From contig CP040003.1 of NCBI GenBank assembly GCA_005697215.1, positions 1 through 64,000 on the forward strand: DNA of 64,000 nt, given 5' to 3'. The notes below the pieces were generated by a model. It searched no databases, was not told where the DNA came from, and was given only the letters and a program-made list of their open reading frames with translations. Source of the stretch: Candidatus Saccharibacteria bacterium oral taxon 488 (GTDB taxonomy: Bacteria; Patescibacteriota; Saccharimonadia; Saccharimonadales; Saccharimonadaceae). The first letter of the stretch is position 1; each line of letters opens with the position of its first letter. The translations under genes were made by a program, and so were the position numbers. Shown here one piece after another: positions 61,077-64,000 of the stretch.

Positions 61077-62678
61077 ATGGAGGCGAATAAAACTGTGAGG
61101 AAAAAACAAAAATTTATTTTCGTAACCGGCGGTGTGCTGTCAGGCGTTGGCAAGGGCATCACGGCGGCAAGTATCGGTGCGGTGTTGCAAGCCAAAGGAT
61201 TGTCAGTGTCCGTACAAAAGTGTGATCCGTACCTGAATGTTGACGCTGGATTATTGAATCCAAAAGAACACGGCGAGTGTTTTGTGACCAAAGACGGTGC
61301 CGAGACCGATTTGGATTTGGGACACTATGAGCGGTTTTTGGATTTGGAACTGACGCGGAAAAACACCACGCTGTCAGGCCGATTGCTGCGCGATTTGATC
61401 GCCGATGAGCGGGCTGGTAAGTTTGGCGGCCAGACGGTACAGATGGTGCCGCATTTGACTAACTCTATCAAGGCGGCTATCTGCGAGGCGGCCGAAGGCG
61501 ACGTCCACATCGTGGAAATTGGCGGTACGGTCGGCGACTACGAAGGCCTAAGTTTTATCGAGGCGATTCGCGGTTTTGCGCTGGATGTGGGGCGGGAAAA
61601 TTGCCTGTTCGTGCACGTGGTGTATGTGCCGTTTTTGGAGGCGTCGCACGAGTATAAGACCAAGCCGGCTCAGAATGCGCTGGCGGATCTTCGCGGTTTT
61701 GGCATTATGCCGGATGTGGTGGCAGTCCGGACGGAGGGCCATGACAAGCCGCCGCGCAGTATCGGCGAAAAAATTGCTATTTCGTCTGGCGTGCGCCAGG
61801 AGGGAATTATTATGATGCCAAATGTCGATACGGTATATGAAGTGCCATTGACGGTGTACCGTGATTTGGGCAAGTTATTGGGCGAATTTACCGACAATTC
61901 AGTGGAGCCAAATTTACAGCGATGGAAACGTCTAGCTCAGCGCGATACTACTGAATATGCCAAGCGGGTGACCGTCGGCTTGGTGGCTAAATACATTGAT
62001 AATTCTGATACCTACTTGTCAGTGACCGAGGCGCTGAAGTCCGCCGCTTGGGCGAACAAAAGCGAAATTTCTATCAAGTGGATTAATGCCGAGACAGCTG
62101 GTGAGGCTGATTTTGCCAGCGTTGACGCTATTGTGGTGCCGGGCGGTTTCGGATCGCGTGGCGTTGAAGGGAAGATTAAAGCGGCAGAGTATTGTATAAA
62201 AAACAACAAGCCATATCTAGGAATTTGCCTGGGTTTGCAGGCGGCGGTGATTGCGGCGGCGCGTTTGGGCGGCGTAGCGAATGCTAACAGCGAAGAGTTC
62301 GGCGCTGAGCCTGGCGCAAATGTGGTGTACATCATGGACGGCCAGCAGGGCAAGCAGTCAACTGGTGGGACGATGCGCCTCGGTGATTATCCGGCGGTGC
62401 TGAAATCTGGTTCGTTCGTTGCTAAGATGTACGGCAAGACAGAGGTAGCTGAGCGCCATCGCCATCGCTACGAGGTGAATCAAGATTTTGTTCAAGCAAT
62501 TGAGAAGGGTGGTTTGGTAATTTCCGGTACGTCGCCGGATGGCCAGCTGGTGGAGTTTGTCGAAGCGCCGCATCATCGGTATTTCGTGGCTACGCAAGCT
62601 CACCCTGAATTTAAGTCGCGCCCATTCCGACCGCATCCGCTCTTTGACGGGCTGATTCGAGCTGCCTTGACAAAGTAA
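61077..62678 (+). CDS. pyrG: CTP synthase
   Basis: Converts UTP to CTP with glutamine and ATP. The 533-residue length is normal. The synthase domain has FVTGGVLSGVGKGI and DGAETDLDLGHYERF; the glutaminase domain has the nucleophile Cys in LGICLGLQ and the His in AQAHPEF. TGTTACAAT, an extended -10, ends 8 nt before the ATG. Confidence 0.97.
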   Translation: MEANKTVRKKQKFIFVTGGVLSGVGKGITAASIGAVLQAKGLSVSVQKCDPYLNVDAGLLNPKEHGECFVTKDGAETDLDLGHYERFLDLELTRKNTTLSGRLLRDLIADERAGKFGGQTVQMVPHLTNSIKAAICEAAEGDVHIVEIGGTVGDYEGLSFIEAIRGFALDVGRENCLFVHVVYVPFLEASHEYKTKPAQNALADLRGFGIMPDVVAVRTEGHDKPPRSIGEKIAISSGVRQEGIIMMPNVDTVYEVPLTVYRDLGKLLGEFTDNSVEPNLQRWKRLAQRDTTEYAKRVTVGLVAKYIDNSDTYLSVTEALKSAAWANKSEISIKWINAETAGEADFASVDAIVVPGGFGSRGVEGKIKAAEYCIKNNKPYLGICLGLQAAVIAAARLGGVANANSEEFGAEPGANVVYIMDGQQGKQSTGGTMRLGDYPAVLKSGSFVAKMYGKTEVAERHRHRYEVNQDFVQAIEKGGLVISGTSPDGQLVEFVEAPHHRYFVATQAHPEFKSRPFRPHPLFDGLIRAALTK

Positions 62679-62695
62679 AAAACTTATGCTAACAT
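62667..62695 (+). promoter_or_regulatory. Promoter of the 51-residue gene, inside the pyrG end
   Basis: TTGACA (62667-62672, overlapping the last pyrG codons), a 17-bp spacer and TAACAT (62690-62695) with extended TGC. It matches the promoter at 25900 at 25 of 29 positions. Confidence 0.75.
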
Positions 62696-62731
62696 ACGAC
62701 CAGATAGTACCTAAAACAAAAAGGAATAAAA

Positions 62732-62887
62732 ATGGCTGAAGAAACAATTGAAACACATGATCCGCTTGATAAGACGACGCTGAGTCATGATGATGCCTCG
62801 GCGCTTGGGTATGTTTTGCGTCACGTCAAGGGTTCGAGTCCGAGCTCGGTGACGCTGTTGCAGCTGGAGGAAATGGGTCAGGAGTAA
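62732..62887 (+). CDS. Uncharacterised 51-residue protein
   Basis: A soluble, acidic peptide (MAEETIETHDPLDKTTLSHD at the N-terminus). AAAAAGGA precedes the ATG, and a strong promoter lies ~36 bases upstream, so expression is likely. No family recognised. Confidence 0.6.
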   Translation: MAEETIETHDPLDKTTLSHDDASALGYVLRHVKGSSPSSVTLLQLEEMGQE

Positions 62888-62917
62888 AACTGCTTGCCGT
62901 CTGCTATACTGGAAGGT

Positions 62918-64000
62918 ATGGAACAGATTATTTCTCAGGCGGTGAAGCAACTTTTTGATCAAGATGTATCGGTGCAATTGACGCGCCCCGACCCGAAGTT
63001 CGGCGACTTTGCGACGAACGTGGCGCTGCAGTTAGCAAAACCCTTGGGTAAAAACCCGCGCGAGATTGCTGAGGCGATTGCCGAAGAGCTGCGCGGCCGC
63101 CAGGAGTTTAGCGAGGTTAGCGTGGCTGGGCCGGGCTTTATCAACGTGACGTTAAGCGACCAAGCGGTGTTGGAATTGCTGAAAGTGCGGCCAGCGACTA
63201 ATCGTGCAGGAAAAACAGTGGTCATTGAGACCAATTGTCCAAATCCGTTTAAGGCCATGCACATTGGCCACGCTTTGAATGCGATTTTGGCGGATACTAT
63301 GGCGAATTTGCTGGCGGTTGATGGCGCGGCGGTACACCGGGTGAGTTACCACGGCGATGTCGGCACGCACGTCGGCAAGAGTATGTGGGCAATTCTTCGC
63401 GAAATTGATGGTGATGTCAGCAAACTAGAGGCTATTCTGGCTGATAAGCGCAACGAATTTATGAGCCGTATGTACGTTGAAGGCGCACGGGCAGCCAAAG
63501 AATCGCCAAAGGCACGAGCGGAAATTGATGAGCTGGCCAAGCAATCTTTCGTGCTGGACGATCCGCTGTATAAGCAGGTGTACGAGATTTGTAAGGCCTG
63601 GAGCTTTGATGAAATTGATGCCAATGTGGCGCGGCTGGGCAATGTGCCAATTGAACGGCGCTATGTCGAGAGCGAGACTGAAGTGCCAGGCAAAGCCTTG
63701 ATCAAAGCAAAAACCCCAGAGGTCTTTACGAAGTCCGACGGTGCGTATATTTTCAAGGGCAGCCAGTACGGTGCGTTTGATAACGTATTCATTGGTTCGC
63801 ACGGCAACGGTTTGTACGGCGCGCACGACATGGGGTTAATTCAGCTGAAGCATCAGGATTATCCGAACTTGGACTTGTCGATTACCGTCAACGGCGAAGA
63901 GCAGGCGGCGTATTTCCGCGGGGTGATCGCGGCTAGTGAATTAGCAATTCCAGAATTGAAAGGTAAATTGTTTAATTATGCGACTGGCCTCGTTAAACTA
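62918..64000 (+). CDS. argS: Arginyl-tRNA synthetase, 3' end beyond window
   Basis: Charges tRNA-Arg with arginine. The visible ~361 residues include an N-terminal Add1-like domain (FGDFATNVALQLAK), the class I HIGH motif in PFKAMHIGHALN and HGDVGTHVG, typical of ArgS. An extended -10 (TGCTATACT, 62905-62910) ends 7 nt before the ATG; a GGAAGG stretch in between could also help ribosome binding. The gene runs off the right edge. Confidence 0.94.
   Translation, partial: MEQIISQAVKQLFDQDVSVQLTRPDPKFGDFATNVALQLAKPLGKNPREIAEAIAEELRGRQEFSEVSVAGPGFINVTLSDQAVLELLKVRPATNRAGKTVVIETNCPNPFKAMHIGHALNAILADTMANLLAVDGAAVHRVSYHGDVGTHVGKSMWAILREIDGDVSKLEAILADKRNEFMSRMYVEGARAAKESPKARAEIDELAKQSFVLDDPLYKQVYEICKAWSFDEIDANVARLGNVPIERRYVESETEVPGKALIKAKTPEVFTKSDGAYIFKGSQYGAFDNVFIGSHGNGLYGAHDMGLIQLKHQDYPNLDLSITVNGEEQAAYFRGVIAASELAIPELKGKLFNYATGLVKL

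Noticed and set aside
62800..62865. A tRNA-like T-loop (GGTTCGAGTCC) near the end of the 51-residue gene
   Set aside because: The flanking bases do not form a T-stem, and no anticodon arm or acceptor stem can be built. The stretch reads cleanly as codons.
1..64000. CRISPR arrays, insertion sequences or prophage genes
   Set aside because: I found no regularly spaced direct repeats, transposase, integrase or phage structural genes. Repeats present are the pilin and hydrolase paralogues and the tsaD palindrome.

Overview
The window looks like the replication-origin end of a Candidatus Saccharibacteria (TM7, Patescibacteria/CPR) chromosome. This is an inference from gene content: dnaA-dnaN is followed by the type IV secretion cluster typical of that group (PrgI, TraC-like, VirB4, two VirB6-like proteins, M23 and C39 peptidoglycan hydrolases and a run of VirB2-like pilins). 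Genes are tightly packed, and no amino-acid or fatty-acid biosynthesis genes are present. UGA is used as an ordinary stop.

Layout. 1-2.7 kb: dnaA, a candidate oriC and dnaN. 2.7-18.8 kb (minus strand): type IV secretion operons that include two cell-wall hydrolases, then a lipoprotein. 19-21.6 kb: tRNA-Asp, then six tandem VirB2-like pilin genes. 21.6-25.8 kb: hsp20, comF, rlmH, an SGNH esterase, tRNA-Ser(UGA), tRNA-Ser(CGA), tRNA-Arg(GCG), a seventh pilin and tRNA-Ser(GCU). 26-34.7 kb: a His-rich secreted protein, valS with ParB-site-like palindromes, femAB, tsaD carrying an in-frame palindromic insertion, a MurE-like ligase and a three-domain RNA-repair enzyme. 34.8-41.4 kb: a 1052-residue secreted SGNH hydrolase followed by small membrane proteins and repeated fragments of the hydrolase's 3' end. 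41.4-52.1 kb: murF, CIRCE-groESL, a VanX-like fusion, a sugar isomerase and a MacB-type ABC pair. 52.2-64 kb: tRNA-Ser(GGA), a NUDIX gene, a broken folC, the ribonucleotide reductase cluster, a second large SGNH hydrolase, pyrG and the start of argS.

Most notable. (1) NrdA has no C-terminal cysteine pair. A separate 57-residue gene just downstream, behind its own NrdR-like box, ends in CDGCE and resembles the missing reductase tail. NrdB has Phe where the radical Tyr should be and Glu as first metal ligand, as in class Ic (Mn/Fe) enzymes. (2) A kinase-phosphatase-ligase fusion carries all motifs for RNA end healing and sealing. (3) A near-palindromic element of about 143 bp sits in frame inside tsaD. 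(4) Three TTCACGTGAA palindromes lie near valS, about 28 kb from dnaA. (5) At least a dozen genes have a -10 box ending only 6-8 nt before the ATG, often with an extended TGn, which suggests leaderless mRNAs. (6) The SGNH hydrolase array has a repeated gene-end/gene-start seam, reminiscent of cassette-type polymorphic loci.

Limits: everything here was read by eye. Family names rest on recognised motifs, not on database searches.
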